Positions 11,783 to 25,800 of a stretch of DNA of 64,000 nucleotides are shown piece after piece. Position numbers and translations under genes: made by a program. Under the pieces are notes generated by a model. That model was given only the letters and a program-made list of their open reading frames with translations. It made no database searches and was not told where the DNA came from. How positions within the stretch are numbered: position 1 is the stretch's first letter; every line of letters begins with the position of its first letter. Origin of the DNA: Anopheles merus (lineage: Eukaryota; Arthropoda; Insecta; Diptera; Culicidae). The stretch spans positions 1,360,501 to 1,424,500 of the forward strand of contig NC_054082.1 of assembly GCF_017562075.2 (NCBI RefSeq), read 5' to 3'.

Positions 11783-14700
11783 CAATCCGGAACATAAATG
11801 GCAGAAATATGGCCCCCGAAGTGAGTGTGGACCGGGGACGAAAGCGCAAAGACGAGTTGCATCGTGCGCTGATGGATTATGGGGCCGTCTCGAAGGCTAA
11901 TTGGAAATGGAATCGCTTTTACAGCGCTTGCCGTTTTTTTCCCTCTTTTTACCAAGGAAAAAGCTTTTGCAAGTGGATTTAGCACAAGCTGAGACGTTGG
12001 CAGGCAAGGAAAAGCTCGCATGATTGTTTGTTTCACGTGAGTAATGTTCGGTACGTTTTGATATGTGCGTGATGTGCTTTTATCCTTCGCTTCCGGGGAG
12101 CTCCTACCTGCGAAAGTGGAATAAAATTTAAATCAAACGCAGACAAGAAGAGCAATGTCAAAAAAAAAATGGACCGAAGCTGTTGGACTTCTCAGACAAA
12201 TACAGTGAAACTGGTGACGTCTCACACGGAGAAAATGGCTTCGCACAAACAAAAAATACCGGTCTGGATTTTCAACTGGTCAGCCGGAAGCGGGGAACCG
12301 TCATAACGCCCCCAGACCCCACTGGGAGTGTGGTGTTGGCGGTGGGAACGGACGAGACTGCAAAGAATAAGGTAATAAATTTTCATTTATAGCTTTATTA
12401 TTCCTCTTTTATTGCTGTTATCCTTTACTTCAGCTGTAATCTATTATGTCCATCCGTAGGGCCGGTAATGGTGTGAAAAGGCCATAACTCTTCCACAGTC
12501 CGGGCTTTCCCATGCCGGGCCCGTTCTAGAGCGCTCGTCAGTCGACGCCTAAAGGATGCGGCCAGCATCTCAGCTTAAAGCTAGTCCACGAAGCATCGAA
12601 ACGAAACAGTTTTATAAAAATTAAGTGCACAATTGTCAATGAAAGTGCAGAAGCGAACAAGTGCTGGGAATAATTCTTCCATTTAATGTAATTATTTTCC
12701 GCTGAGCTAGATTAACTGCACACTACTGTGGTGGAAACGGTGCTGTGAAGGGCTTGTTGGAAAGTTGCTTGGCGAGCTGAAGGCAAGCAATTGCTTGAAT
12801 CGAACCCGGTTGCGTCAACATTCCAGCACAACAAAAAACAAACTTTTCTACCCGCTCGCGCGAGGAAGTGTAATCGTGTGGGACGAGGAGGAAAGATCTC
12901 CCACCGGAAGTGGGCATTAACTTTTCGCTTCATTAGTGACGCGTCATGCGCAATGCGATCAGTTTGCAGTAAATCGTAAGTACGCAACCCGAGCGGCGAC
13001 CCCACCGGCCCCAACCAAATCAACATCGTAAAAGTGCGTTCACAAATCATCAAAAAACTGCATCGGTACAGGCCGGCTGGCTCTGTGAGGAGCGGTTCCC
13101 TCGGTTTGGCTTTCGTAAATGGCTTACAAAACGCTTCCACTTGGCTGAAACAACAACTTAATGAAGTGTAATAAAGAGAGCGAACAGGACGGCCGGCGGG
13201 GAACGATGGCAAGGTGGAAGCTATTATAATAATTGGACCCCGGTGGTGAAGGTGGTTGGATGGATGTTAACGATACTTCCTTCCTGCCTGGCCCAGCGCG
13301 CACGGGCCGTCGTGTTGGCGTCTTGGAGTGGAAGGAGAGAAAAAAAAAACATTTACCATTAACACACCGAGCGGAGCAGTGCGCGAGAAAAAGGTATGTG
13401 GCACAGTTTTTCACACACTCGAGTACGAGTGCGGCGGGGAAATGATATCGTTAAGAAATAACATTCATAATCTTGCCTCGCCCGAACCAGTCAACAGGCG
13501 GGCTGCCGCTCAAATGTGACAGGGCACATGCATCGCCTCGCTGCAGTGTAATGCATGCAAATGCAGGTTTTCCTTGGGATGGGAAGGCAGAAGCCGGCCC
13601 ACTAGCCTGAAATGTCGCTAGAAACTGGGTTTTTTCACGCCAACCAGGGAAGCCAAAGGTACGGTCTGCCCGACCGACACAAAGAAAGGGCCTCTGTGCG
13701 GCGAAAGAAAGGTGAATTACCCGCTGTTGTACAACCGGAAGCCGCCCATAGCGGTAGCTTATTAAAAACTTTTCACCACAGCCCCGTGTACCGTCGCTTC
13801 CGTTACAGCGCGAGTCACGGCAGGAGTCCTCTGTTCTCGATATTAAACATTTTTACCCCTGTTTCGCAGGCCGCTACCACTCCTTTACTCTGCCATGGGA
13901 GTGCTTGCGGTGGGATTGCCGGCGACTGCTTGCCGAGTAGATTCAAAACGACAAAGTTCCACTTCCGGCACGGCACGGCAGCACGGAGCCCTGGGCGGGC
14001 GAACGCAGTAGAACAACAAACAAGCATGTGGTAAGCCAGTGCGAGACCTCCCGTCGGCCATTGACACAGACACAACCCACTGCTCCCGGTCCCTTGTACT
14101 CTTGTACTGTTGAGACTTATTGCGACTTTGCTTTGGGCCGCCGGTGTTGATGCGCGTTGCACAACTAATGGTTTAAAATGAAAAATACTTGCCAACCATC
14201 GTTTTGCCATTAGCGTTTGAAGCCGCAACTAGCACGGGGTGAGGGAGTTGCCGGAATGGAGCGGAAGAGTAAAACTAGAAAAATGTCCCTAAGCGGAAGC
14301 TCGCTGCAAATCGACAAACCGCGGCCATGGATACTAATGAGGAAAATTCCCCGTGTGTTGCCAAGGCATCAAACAAAACTATTCGATGCCGTACTCAACC
14401 CCGTTTGTGGAGTGATAATGAGCATTCCATCGTGATTTTTACATCAAAAAGCTCAGCTGCCGTTTTGCGGTATAATAACAAGGGAACATCAATAAACAAT
14501 AAACAAACCATACAACACAAACAGGTTGAGTGGAAAGTAGTGTTTCAGGGGAACAAATAACAATTATCAACAGTCGAAAAATAAAAGAAGCTATAGATTT
14601 TCCATAGCATACACAGCGACGTCTCCGTTGAATTTGTAGGCGAAGCACAGCTTCATAACAATCGGTTTGATGTTTTACTGAAACAAAACCACTCACAATC

Positions 14701-16924
14701 ACACTGCTGTGACACATATTGCTTCGGAGCGTCATGATTGGACTGTTCCTAGCTCGCAACACAACAACAACCCGCCTTTGTTGCGAGCTGCAGTTGCAAC
14801 ACATCGAAACGGCAGCAAAAATGGGGAAAGCTTTTGCGCTTTTGTGTGGTTTTTTCAATAAAAATGCAAATAATAAAACAGACACACACATACACACACA
14901 CTTACAGTCCCACATCCACCGTAAAAAGCGTGGCAGATGCTTTGATGTTTGCATTTTATTAGCATGCCGAATGGGGGGGGAGGGAGAGGGAGCCCAAATA
15001 CAAAAGGCAGACAAAACAACATGGCAACATTTTTTGGCGGATGTAGGTCGGCGAGTGAGCAACATATGGTAGAAATGAAGACCACACACGCACTCACACT
15101 CACACTCACCGAAGACAGTAGTGCGTCCTTAGCGCAGCGAGCGCAATGGAGGAAATTGCGTTGCTAGGGCGTCCCTCGGATTCAACGATAGTAATAAAAG
15201 ATCTAAACATGTCGCTCCATTTGCCAGCGCTCTCCTAAAGTGACATGAAGTTTACTGGCCCCAAGATACGGGGGAGCCGCTTCCGGCCTTTTTTGTTTTG
15301 TTCTTGCTGCTAGTTACACCACCCCATTTGTGACGTCATACTGGCTGCGTCCTGTAGCGAGTAGGCAGTTCGTATTTTCTCCACAGTCATTGTATTTTAT
15401 TTCCCGCTCACAATCACCCTTTTCTTCTATGTGTGCGTGTGTTTGAAGGGGAGCCCAAAGAGAAAGAGAGTCACTTCCATAAATTAGACCAAAACCCTTC
15501 TTCCGTCGGTCGGCGAGCCTGTGATTGTCCCGGGACGAAAACATCGCGTGAAGGTCACGTGGCGCGCGTACGCTCTGAGGCGCCCTCTCCCGATCATAAT
15601 CGTGTGCAAATTTATGATATTCATTCGCCATTGCTTACTCTGCCGGTAGAGAAGTAGGGTAGCTGGCTGAAGTAACGCTGAGTTGTGGTTTAACACTAGT
15701 GAAAGCGAATGGCTTGTTTGCTTGCGTGAATGGTTCTCATTAGGCCCTTGTGCTACCAACCAACCAACCATACCGTGAGTGTACGTGGTAAAGAGCACTC
15801 CAAGGTCTGGCGCGACGCACGTGCTGCGTGCGCGTTTGGGGAAATTAAATTCCCCCAAAACGCATCCGCCAGTGTCGCGACCACAGTGGACCCATATGGC
15901 GAGGGGACGGCCGAAGCGGGAAGGCAAATCTTAATTAGACTTCTTTCCACTGTTAATCGAAATCAGTGCTAATCAGCGACCCATTATCTCGGTATGTTGC
16001 CATTTTGTTGGAGGGTGCCTGAAATAAATTCAATCCATATGCCAGCCACACCACACACACACACACCAACCCGCACCCACTCATGCTCAATCAAAGTAGG
16101 TTAATGAACGAAATTTGCTTACTGTGCCTAGTTGGAGCGTAATCTGTGCGGGAAAGGAATTTGGGAGCGAAAAAGAAAAAAAAACAGAAAAACCATTTCC
16201 CATGGCAATGAAAACAGTGAGCAGAGTATAATTCCATCAAATTAGATTTTTCACCATCCGATTCCGCAATGGCTTAAAAATAATCTTTTTTCTTTTTTGG
16301 TTGCGCCCAATGCTCACCATTTTGTACAGTAATTTTCGCCCCGTAATTTTCCCCCGAGCCTCTCCCAACGGAACGGCTGCTCGATCGCTTTGGCGGATAC
16401 TTTATAATTAATTTATTTCAATTATTGTCGATACTGGCTCATTCGCTATGTTGAACCTAGAATCACGCCCTTTCCGCAAAAAAAAACGCCCACCCACCGA
16501 GCGATGTTGCGGCAAGTGTGAAAAAAGTTTCACTCGTTCGAGGAAAAACGAGGCAGCCACCTAACTTTTCCGGGTCTCGATGGGGACACAGTTTTCCAAT
16601 CGAAAAAAAAAAACCCCACATTGAAACAATACAACCCACACACATACACACATACACCTGTCCGGCCTGGAGGACAGTATCGATTCATTTTCTCATTTGG
16701 GATGGCAAGAACACTAACAGGACGATTCTGGACACTTTCACACACACACACACGGGCACAGGATTGAGCGGTGGGAACGGACTAGAACCTGGGAGTAGAG
16801 GATGAAGTGAAGTGAAAATTGCCAATGCGATTTAATATTTATTGTTAAACTTTGTCCGTACCCGGTGAGTTCGGTTTTGGTTTGTCTTGCGTTTGTCGAT
16901 TGTGCACCGTTGTGTAGCGTTGTC

Positions 16925-18366
16925 CTACAAAATGGTCCCATCCACTGCATCTTCGGGTACGGCATGCGGCAACGCTATTGGCTCAGCTAGAGCTGTGGGA
17001 GTTTCGCCGGTAATCTCACCCACCGTGGCGGCCCTGCCGCAAAAGTCCCCCACAATGTCGGGCGCTGTGGGAATCGGGATAATGTCGTTAGCAGTTCCTT
17101 CGGGATCTGCCCTCCTCGCTGTATATCGCCCCACCCGGAAAGGTCTCCAGACCGGAAATCGGAGTGGAATAATAACTTTTCCTTGCTTGTTGGAAAACCG
17201 ATACCGCCCGCGGTTCGGTCACCGCCACGGAGCTCATGAATTTTCGGGCTTAAAATGTCGCGTGGAAATAATATCAATTATGAGAAAGTTTCCTCCCGGA
17301 CCGTTCCGGCGTGCACCGGTGACGTGAGCGTGGTTCCAATGAGATGGATTTCGGCATTCGTCGCACTGAAATATCGCATCTCCTTCGCTCTCGCGCGTGA
17401 ACGCGGGCTATAATGAGAAACTTATAATAAGGATAATTCCTTTCCATTACCCTAAACGGCGTGTTGCTATGAAAGGTATATTTTGGGGTTTTTTTTTTTT
17501 TTTTTCGGGTGGGATGTCAGGTTTCTTATTTCATCGAGAAAAGTTCCATCCACCAGGGGGTGCTTGTTAACCATCGTTGAGCTTAAATTAAGATGATCGA
17601 ATTTTCATGGAAGCGAAAAAAACACATTTTCTTACCCCAAAAATCCAACCAAACCCAACCCACCGTTGTTCGCTAATTGTGGCGAAACAATAGAACACAC
17701 ACCCGATAAGACGCCATCTATCCATCAACAGGCGGATCAATCAATCAATTCGTTCCCATAAATCAAGCGAAGCGCTCGGGAAAGCCACTTACGTCACGAG
17801 ACATGCGGCACACCCGAGTGGCAATTGGACCAGAACTCGCCGGTCAGTACGATAACCCTCGCCATCTGGAGTGTCCGAGTGGCCGTAGAGCCTGGAAAAG
17901 CGCGCACGAAGGGAAACCGGTTGCCCGTCGACCATAAACCGACCGCTTACCCTTATCAACGCCTTATCGATCTTGACGATGCCCGGTGTTAGGGGTACGA
18001 TTTTCGAAAAATGACCTTTTGCCGACGGCAACCATAATTGACCAGACTCTCAGGGAAAAAGGACTCCAAAATACACGCACACACACACAGAGTTTTCCAT
18101 TCGCAAGCTGCTGGTCAGCTTGTTTTCCTTTCATCAATTAATCACGTACCTCGCTCTGCATACACATCGGACTCGGAAGGCTCATTTCCGGGAACCGAGA
18201 GTGAATGAGGGCTTGTGCTTAATTTTCCCACGGCCCCACCATTTGACCTTGACCCGCACTTACTTGGCGCCCCACTGCTAGTTGCCCCATCCCTTTTTCC
18301 CCCTTCCGTAAAAAAGTAATCAAAACAACAACGGCAACACAGCACCGATACATACACCAGGGCCAT
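16925..18366 (-). CDS. Candidate two-exon gene, about 136 residues, unknown function
   Basis: Exon 1 runs from 18366 to 18150 and exon 2 from 17118 to the TAG at 16927-16925, with a 1031-bp intron bounded by G|GTACGT and CAG|C. Both ends are phase 1, so 217 + 194 bases give 136 codons plus stop. The ATG has an excellent insect context (CCAAAATGG). An AATAAA lies at 16843-16838, about 80 bases after the stop. The N-terminus is hydrophobic and cysteine-rich (MALVYVSVLCCRCC), and the C-terminal half is acidic and Pro/Ala-rich (ADPEGTAND, AVPEDAVDG). No family recognised. The weakness is that other frames over 16.9-17.3 kb are also open, including a + strand frame at 16932-17327 with its own good ATG context, and third-position GC does not separate them. 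Confidence 0.28.
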
Positions 18367-19306
18367 TTTGGTTCGGTTGGGATAAGCAGAAGAAAAGGAA
18401 CGCGAACGACACGGTTGAAAGGAGCCGGGCTGAGTGATGGGATGCTGAAACAATCACTGCTACGTGATGTCATTCCCTATCTAGCCGGGTTTGCACTGAC
18501 ATTGGCCACTCTTTCCACCCGAATGCCTTGCCCGGGGCGTTCCATTTGAGTTTTTTTTTTTCGGGGGTTTGGGTTTCCGTTCCATTTTGACAGTATTCTT
18601 GAAAATCTCACCCAATTCAGGGATCTAATGTGTTGCGCCGTGAACCGTCGTTTAAGGACAATTATCTGAGCGAAGGATTTTGGAACCTGTGCTGTCTCTT
18701 ATTGCTCACTGTAGCGTGAAGATGAAATTGTCTGTTTCATCAACTCCCGCACCAACACCCTGAATCCTTGAACGTTGTTTTACTTGCGAACCCGAATGCT
18801 GAACCAATCTTCCCGCTTCGCACGGTTTGAGGCGATTTTTGTACCAAACATCCCGGACTTTGTCATCCGCTTTGCACAGACACAGAGTCCATTTGCCTTC
18901 GGCGCTGAAATGGATCAATTTCCAATCATCTTGAACACGCCCAACCCACACCGGACTGTTTTTGCTGGATTTGAACGACTGTGTTGATACAACACACGGG
19001 CGGATGTTTCTTGTTCAGCTTTGTAAAATTATTACTGGGCCAGTGGTTCTTGGAAAAGGCTGTGCTTTCATGTTTATGCATAATTTTTTAAGCGTTCGAT
19101 TGGATTTTATGTTGGTCATCCCACCCGCCGGCTTTGAACATAATTCATAAATTGTACTCAATCTCAAGAATAATGAATAAACCATGTTTGCTAGCCAAGC
19201 AACATGTTGTTTGTCAAGCAACAACGTGCTATCCTAGAATCGGTGCCTCTCGCTTTCTGGGAATGGAATGCGTATTAATTTTTTAAAGCAATTAAATAGA
19301 ATACAT

Positions 19307-19322
19307 ACACACACACACACAC
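19307..19322. repeat. (AC)n microsatellite
   Basis: Eight perfect AC units. Confidence 0.9.
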
Positions 19323-21436
19323 TCGTCTACAAAACGTCTACACGATCGATATGTTGTTTTCCTCAACGGTACTGCAAAACAGAGGCATTCGCAGAAACAC
19401 GAGCCTTACAGTTTAAATGGACACAAAACAACATCGATGACTTCTTCACCGTCAAAATCGAACGATTGGTAAAATTGAAGAGCGCACAACACGGTTAATG
19501 TGATTTGGCGAGAATTGTAACGAATGGTAACGTTGTTTGTTGTGCCTCGGTGCTTCGGCAACGACGGTCTGATCCACCTGCGCTTTGCTGCTCCTGTTCC
19601 ACCACCAGCAGTAGCATGAATTTCGGGACACAATTTCGTTGAATTGTGCGCTACTGGAGGCTCTTGATGGAACCGGCAACATGCTGCTTGAGAGAAATTG
19701 AATTTCCGTTTCCCAGGATTGAGCAGCGACTCGGGCAAAACATCCAACCAAGCACACTTGCATCCACACACCCTCACGCATAAAGTACAGGGTGGGGAAT
19801 GGCGCTTTCTGGAAGCAATCTAGCCGTTCTGGGGGATTGTGTTCTGGAGTATCCTTCGACTCTTGGGCGTGACACTTGCATATCGCGTTTCGCCCCAATG
19901 TCAAGTGGCTGGCAGCGAGGCGTTCGTGGCGATGACAGCCACAGTCGCACCGATCAAATATTAACTCTTGCAGTTTCAGTGCAGGTGAACGCGCGTGACA
20001 CGAGCACTTGAGTGTGGGAGTGCTTTCGGGCGACACACTCAAACGTGCAGCCTGAGCGGATGCACTACCTGCAAGACTTTTCACGCTCCATCGGGCGAAA
20101 CAATTGAAATGATTGTGATTGAACACATGTTCACCAATATGTGGCTCCAAACAAATCACAAACAATTTAGTTCTGTTTTTACCTACATGTTAATATGATC
20201 CGTAAAATCATTCAATTAAAACGTGTCACTCAAATGTAACACACCTTCATCATGCCTTAATTGTCAACCTTGCATGGATTAATTAACGTCGGCGAAAGGT
20301 GTTTAGAGATAAACCTTTATTGTTGCGAATTATTTATCAACAACATGTTTTTGACCACTGTTAAATCCTTGAACATTAACACCGCAATAGGGTTTGCTTA
20401 TAAAAAGAGGAAATATTATCACAAGGTTTCATACCTCACACCTATCTTCTTCTTCGTTTGGTTTTCTAAACGCGACATAAGCGATTCATCAAAATTATTT
20501 TTTGGGGTTTGAGGATTCCGTCGGTGAAAAATCCAGGACCATTATGGAAACCGGTTATTCCTTTCCAAATGTGATTTAATTCTACTCCCTTTTCATATCC
20601 TTCCTTACACAAAAAAGACAGGAGCATATTTAATGTACAATTGACTTTGCGCAACGCAAACACTTTTACCCTGAGCTCATTCCAAGAGAAAAATTGCCCG
20701 CAGCTCTGCCAAAAGAGCGTTTTTTTGGGTTTTTTTTTTCGAGGCACCCACACTTCCCTAAAGATGTCACCCGCAAAAGGGTATCAGTCGTCACCTAACT
20801 CCTACCTTCATCCCTTCCACAAGCTGCTAAGTTAACCGCGCAATCAGCCCTCTGAACCGCTATCACTCATCTAAAATCCAGCGGGATGTGATGGATTTCG
20901 TCCTTCATGTTTCCGTTCCGCCGGTGGAGCTTTTTTTGCTGTTGTTGTCACTGCTTGTTTCTTTCCCGGGACTGCTCTGGCTTGTTTAACTTCATCCATA
21001 CGGAATGGGTCGTAGCCTGTCCTGCTTCCTTCCCTTTCGATGACTTGTGGAGCTGCTTTGTGGTGATTTCTAGCACTCAAAAGCGCAACACATTCCAACC
21101 CTCCCGCGGCATTGCCAGACAAACATGCGTCGGCAGAAGCTAAGGGCACAGCGAGGGGCGAATGTGCGTTTGAATTTTAGAGCTAAACATTTCCTTCGTT
21201 AAGCCCATCAACACATTCTTTTTCACTCTCTTCCTTTTTTAGAAAGGCATTGAGGGATGCGCCAAGGGTCTATGGTATGCAGCCTTCCACAAGCCTTCAG
21301 CGTGAACGTACTTTCGAACGGCTTTTCGTCATGCCGTACACGAGCTTTCCATAGCATAGAAAAATGAGTAAACCACCAGGCTGCTCCATCGGAACGCACG
21401 CACAAGCGGAAACCTACCGAGCATATGTGCGTGTGC

Positions 21437-21450
21437 GTGTGTGTGTGTGT
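21437..21450. repeat. (GT)n microsatellite
   Basis: Seven perfect GT units after an imperfect GT stretch. Confidence 0.9.
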
Positions 21451-22199
21451 TATTGTGCTATGGAACGCGATGCGAGGTCACGTAAATCCCTCCAACGAAA
21501 CGACAAAAAAAACGCCCTCAAAATCGTTTTTTCCCGAAAACGAACTCCCCAAAGGTACTTATCGTGTGACGCACACACACACACACGCAGCAAGGGTTTT
21601 TGTTTTGTACAATCCATTGCGAAAACAAATCTCTGTCCCGTGCTATGGCTAAAGGTAAAATGGATGCGCTATTCACCCCTTTGTATATCCCATCCCTGGA
21701 ATTTGGAGCAACGTTGAGTAAATAACATGCACACAAAAGATGAACGGGAAGGGACAGCATTTTATAAATTCCGCTAAATGCATCAAAATAATGCCAGGCA
21801 AGGTTTGCTTTGTAAGCCGTCGTTATCGTATGAGAGGTCTTGTTACAATATTTTGAGAGGATAACGACTTCAATAGTGTGTTATAGAAGAAGAGAAAAAT
21901 CCTTTAACATTTTACTTTTTAATTAGCTTCAGAAGCACAATCTAACGACGAAGTTGAGAAAATGTGTGTCACTAGCACTCGCCAGTGTCACAAACTACCC
22001 ACAAGCAACGAGCATCTTCATTAGCTGAGGCTGAGCGATGTATTTTAATTCGTCATGTTCCCGAGACTAATTAGAGGCTTCCAATTCTGTTTTGTTCGCT
22101 GCATAATCGAAACACTGCCGACGGCAGGATGGAATGGCACCGTTTCCCGGATGCGGAACATACGATCTGTTGCGACTTTACTTGTTACGCGCCCACTGT

Positions 22200-22219
22200 C
22201 CCCCCCCCCCCCCCCCCCC
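22200..22219. repeat. Poly-C tract, 20 C
   Basis: Twenty consecutive C, the longest G/C homopolymer in the window. Confidence 0.9.
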
Positions 22220-22860
22220 GCAGGAGGTTGAAACATTCCTTTCCGTGTGCTGCTCGCCACCATTTGACGGTGTTTTGTACATTGCAAAAGCATAAAGGAG
22301 AAAATTACACTTTCGTCTGTATCCGGCTGGTCCGTGGAGCGTAGAACCGGTTCCGAATGCTTGCAAGATGAAGAATGTCTTTCTTTGGCGAGTCGTTGTT
22401 GCGTTGTTGGTATTAAATAGAAGGATGGTACCGTGGGCGATTGTTGTTTGCTTTTTGGTTTTGTTTTTCCGTTTCCCCTCACACCTATGAAATGTGAGAT
22501 GAAAAGAAGATGTAACCTAAATGTCGTACTTTGTTTGTACATCAAGGAACGCAGCTGCTAGTCAAACGGGTGGTGCAGTTGCGACGCATCGTGGGAAAAT
22601 GTCACCGGGGAAAATGGAAGCTTCCATCTCCACCAATCGCATCAGCAGCCGTGCCCGACGATGAGAGTATTGTGGCCCATGGGAAACTGACACTTGGACA
22701 TCCTCAAGGCAGTCTCGCTTTCTTAGCCAGCAGCAAACGTAAGGATGCGACCCGAAATAAAACCCCTTCTAAGCTTGGTACGTCTCCGGAATGTTTGAAT
22801 GTTTTTCACGTAGAAGCGAAAATCCTTCACCGAAAGAAACCGTTGCGTGAAGTGAAGTCT

Positions 22861-22882
22861 GTTGTTGTTGTTGTTGTTGTTG
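22861..22882. repeat. (GTT)n microsatellite
   Basis: Seven GTT units. Confidence 0.9.
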
Positions 22883-25800
22883 ATTTACATTTGTGGCAAT
22901 TTCTGCTCCTCTGTCGTAGGTCGTGCGTTTGGGAGAGGCTGTGAGGCTGTGGAACAGCATCTAGCCGAAGCATTCGGCAAAGGAATCTCAGCACCGTTGG
23001 TATGGAAATGGGCTTCCGGTAAGAGGATTTGGACAAACAGACAGAAAAGTATCACTGGCAGCGGGTTTCTACTCCCAGCCATTCCAGGTGAATCATTTCC
23101 CCAATTTTCCGTTACATCTCCATTGCATTGCAACACATTCCGTTGTACTGCAGGCTGAAGACATTGACAGAAATGTTTTAATTAAAGTGGCAGTCCGACA
23201 CAAACACTGTTAGACAGGACCGTGGCTTAACTGTCTAGCTCACGGTGGCTCATCCCGTACTGCATCTTCTGTTTCATCTCATTAGCCAAGATCACTGCAC
23301 TCTTCTTCGTGATGGCTTCATTGCCGAATTTACCGTTGGACGTAAAGGACGTCCAAGTGGACATCGCAGGCACCAAAAACCGTATGTCCACATTGGCGAT
23401 TCAATCGGGTGCGTTTGTATCCGAACGCCGTCTGCCAATCGGTACACAGTCACAGTGCGTTCGGAATGTTTGCTCGAGATTTATTGCTGATTTCATCTGG
23501 CAGAGGGCGCTTATTTACTCTTTTGATTGGTAAGTACACAATATCCGAACCGAGCGTACGAACTTCAACCTTCCGGGACTTTCTCGAGGCCTCGCTCTTA
23601 TCGATGGGAACGCGAATCTTCAACCAAGCGGCTCTAGCAAACACACACACACAGTACGCATCGAAACACGGAACCTCGCCATCCGGAATTATGTCACTGC
23701 TGGCGAGTCACTGATTTCTGATTGTCTGTGTATTTAAGCTCGGCCGTTTTGCTGTGGAACGGTGGTGCTTCGCCGACTGACGACAACGGCCAGCCGCGCC
23801 ATTGAAGGTGAAGATGAGAAGGAGGACGAGCAAAAGAAGAAAAAAAAGGCTCATACGACGCTCCTTCCGTTTGTGGCATCCTGTTCGTACGAAGAAGTGG
23901 AAGATCTCGAAATGGACAAAAGCCACCAGGTCGGAGGCCAGCAACCACTCTCGAATCGGTCGTGTGCGATCGTCCATCATCAGTCATCATAAATCGACAA
24001 GCGGCAAACGTAATCCAATCAGCAATCGTTTGGGCAAACTTGCTCAATACGTGAAAAATGGCCAACTACCGGTCGTGTGGGAGCACAACAATGGGCATTA
24101 TTGTGGCTGAAGCTCCTTTCCAAGCCGGTGGTTTTTGGGTGGCGCTACTGTATTCCCGGTAAACTTTGTAAATATGTTTGCCATTCTTCGAGCATGGAGC
24201 AAATTCTTCCGCAAGCAGCTCGTGAGTCGGAATCACAGTCTTGATAATGATAAAATAAATTGTTCCCAGAAACGACCAGTCTTGTGGGAAACATTTCTGC
24301 AACATTCTTAAAGCTGCCAGGCACAGTGCTTTAGTGAAGCGCTACCGCAGAGGTTCTTAATCTGTCAAACGTTTTCATCAAAGGGGCAGAGAGCATAATT
24401 TTTCATTCGCCCGTTACTTGACCCGATAACCTAGATTTGCTCCACGAGAGGCTGGCTCACAATAAACTGGCCAAAGCACGTGTTCTGACAGCGACAAGTA
24501 AAGGGGTGGCGCTCGAGCACACTCCGCTCCAGATGACAGACCGTGCGGCGTTACCACAGAGCGGTGTCGGGTTCCCAAAGCAGCTAACATAATTTGCGCC
24601 TGATGCGACTATTAATCTTCCCCTCGCGAAGCCCTGCCAGTGCATCGTACGGAAGAGGTTTCGGGAACACTTGCTAGCAGGACGCTCCTTTCGCCAGGAC
24701 TTTTCGCCACTCGCAGTGAATTCTGTGAAGAAAAGGACCACTAGAAAAACGGGGCAAGAAGAGAGGCACTATCTGTAATGTGTTACCGGGAGCTATAAAT
24801 AAGCTTACACTTACCTTCCACGTGGAACATGAAATGCTTCACGTTTATGAACTAATGCTTGTGAGATTCTTTAATGTACCTCTCATGCAGCATTGGTCGT
24901 GGGATAGGAAATGTTATTCTTTTAGGATACGGTTGAGCAAATTTTGATTTCAATTCCAACTAAAGCCATCAAGATTTGGCACCGTGCTAGGCAAGCATCC
25001 TAAGTTCATCAATATTTCATCACACATTGGGAACAGTCCCACAAAACAAAGAAAATCAAATGACATTCTCATCGATAATGCAGTCAAACATATTATTTCC
25101 CACAGCGCTATGCTCTGGCCTATCGAAACATTTGCCACTCCCCTCGCACTACACGCATCACACGCCCCCTTAGCATTCGGGCCGGCTGCAATCGTGACAA
25201 ACACTTATTCTGGGTAGTATATTTGTGCTGAGAAAACATGCAGGTGTGTGACTTTTTATTTATATGTATCGCCCAGGGGAAGGATGTGAGCTCGCAATTT
25301 ATGTGTGCAAACTTCGAGTGAATATCATCAGCTGACAGCAATTTCCTACCGTGTCACCGGGAGACCGGTATCCGAATGGATAAATTTGTACGAGTGCCAA
25401 CGCCAATGGCGGCCCCGTCTCTGCAGGAGCGCCGGAATAATTCACTAGCAAACCACAAAACGCACCCGAAACCTCAATATTTGAAAGCTACAGCGTCATG
25501 TAAAATTCATGAGCGCCTAACCAACATCAGCCAACAAGCTAGGCCTGCCGACAGTGTTTCTTTGTGCGCTTTTCCCCTCCGCACCCGCCCAGCTAGACGC
25601 GTGCCAATAAACGGCAACGAGATGAAGTTTGAAACAAAAACGCACGGAAACTTTGCCACTTTCGCATAACATCATTATTTGCTAAACTCATCGATCCTCT
25701 CGAGCAGTCGTGCTCACCCGGTCCGGGTGACAGCAGCTCGAGCGACCTATCTGTGGTGCGTTTTGCTCAAGAAAATACATACCACTGTGCGAAGGTGTGG

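Larger units (their letters stand above)
10064..16924. other. No supported gene
   Basis: Holds GA repeats at 10569-10587 and 11767-11782, an actcac repeat near 15091-15109 and several CA runs. A + strand donor GTAAGT occurs at 12976, after a frame without a clear start. A - strand frame of 216 codons at 14439-15089 is not supported. Confidence 0.4.

Noticed and set aside
14439..15089. 216-codon - strand frame
   Set aside because: Irregular cysteine- and basic-rich composition spanning a CA repeat; no start or splice support.
15953..15971. Resemblance to an insect microRNA (miR-285-like 3' half)
   Set aside because: Only about 13 bases match what I recall; the seed differs and I see no convincing hairpin.
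18706..18951. - strand frame with several Trp and Cys residues
   Set aside because: Reads like protein at first sight, but has no ATG, a weak donor and no clear codon bias.
19452..20165. 237-codon - strand frame
   Set aside because: No ATG start, third-position GC near background and no recognisable domain.
20871..21149. 92-codon - strand frame
   Set aside because: Third-position GC only about 38 percent and no ATG start.
22555..23217. Series of + strand exon-like pieces with GTACGT and GTAAGA donors
   Set aside because: The phases lead to an immediate stop in the third piece, another frame is equally open in the first, and third-position GC is at background.
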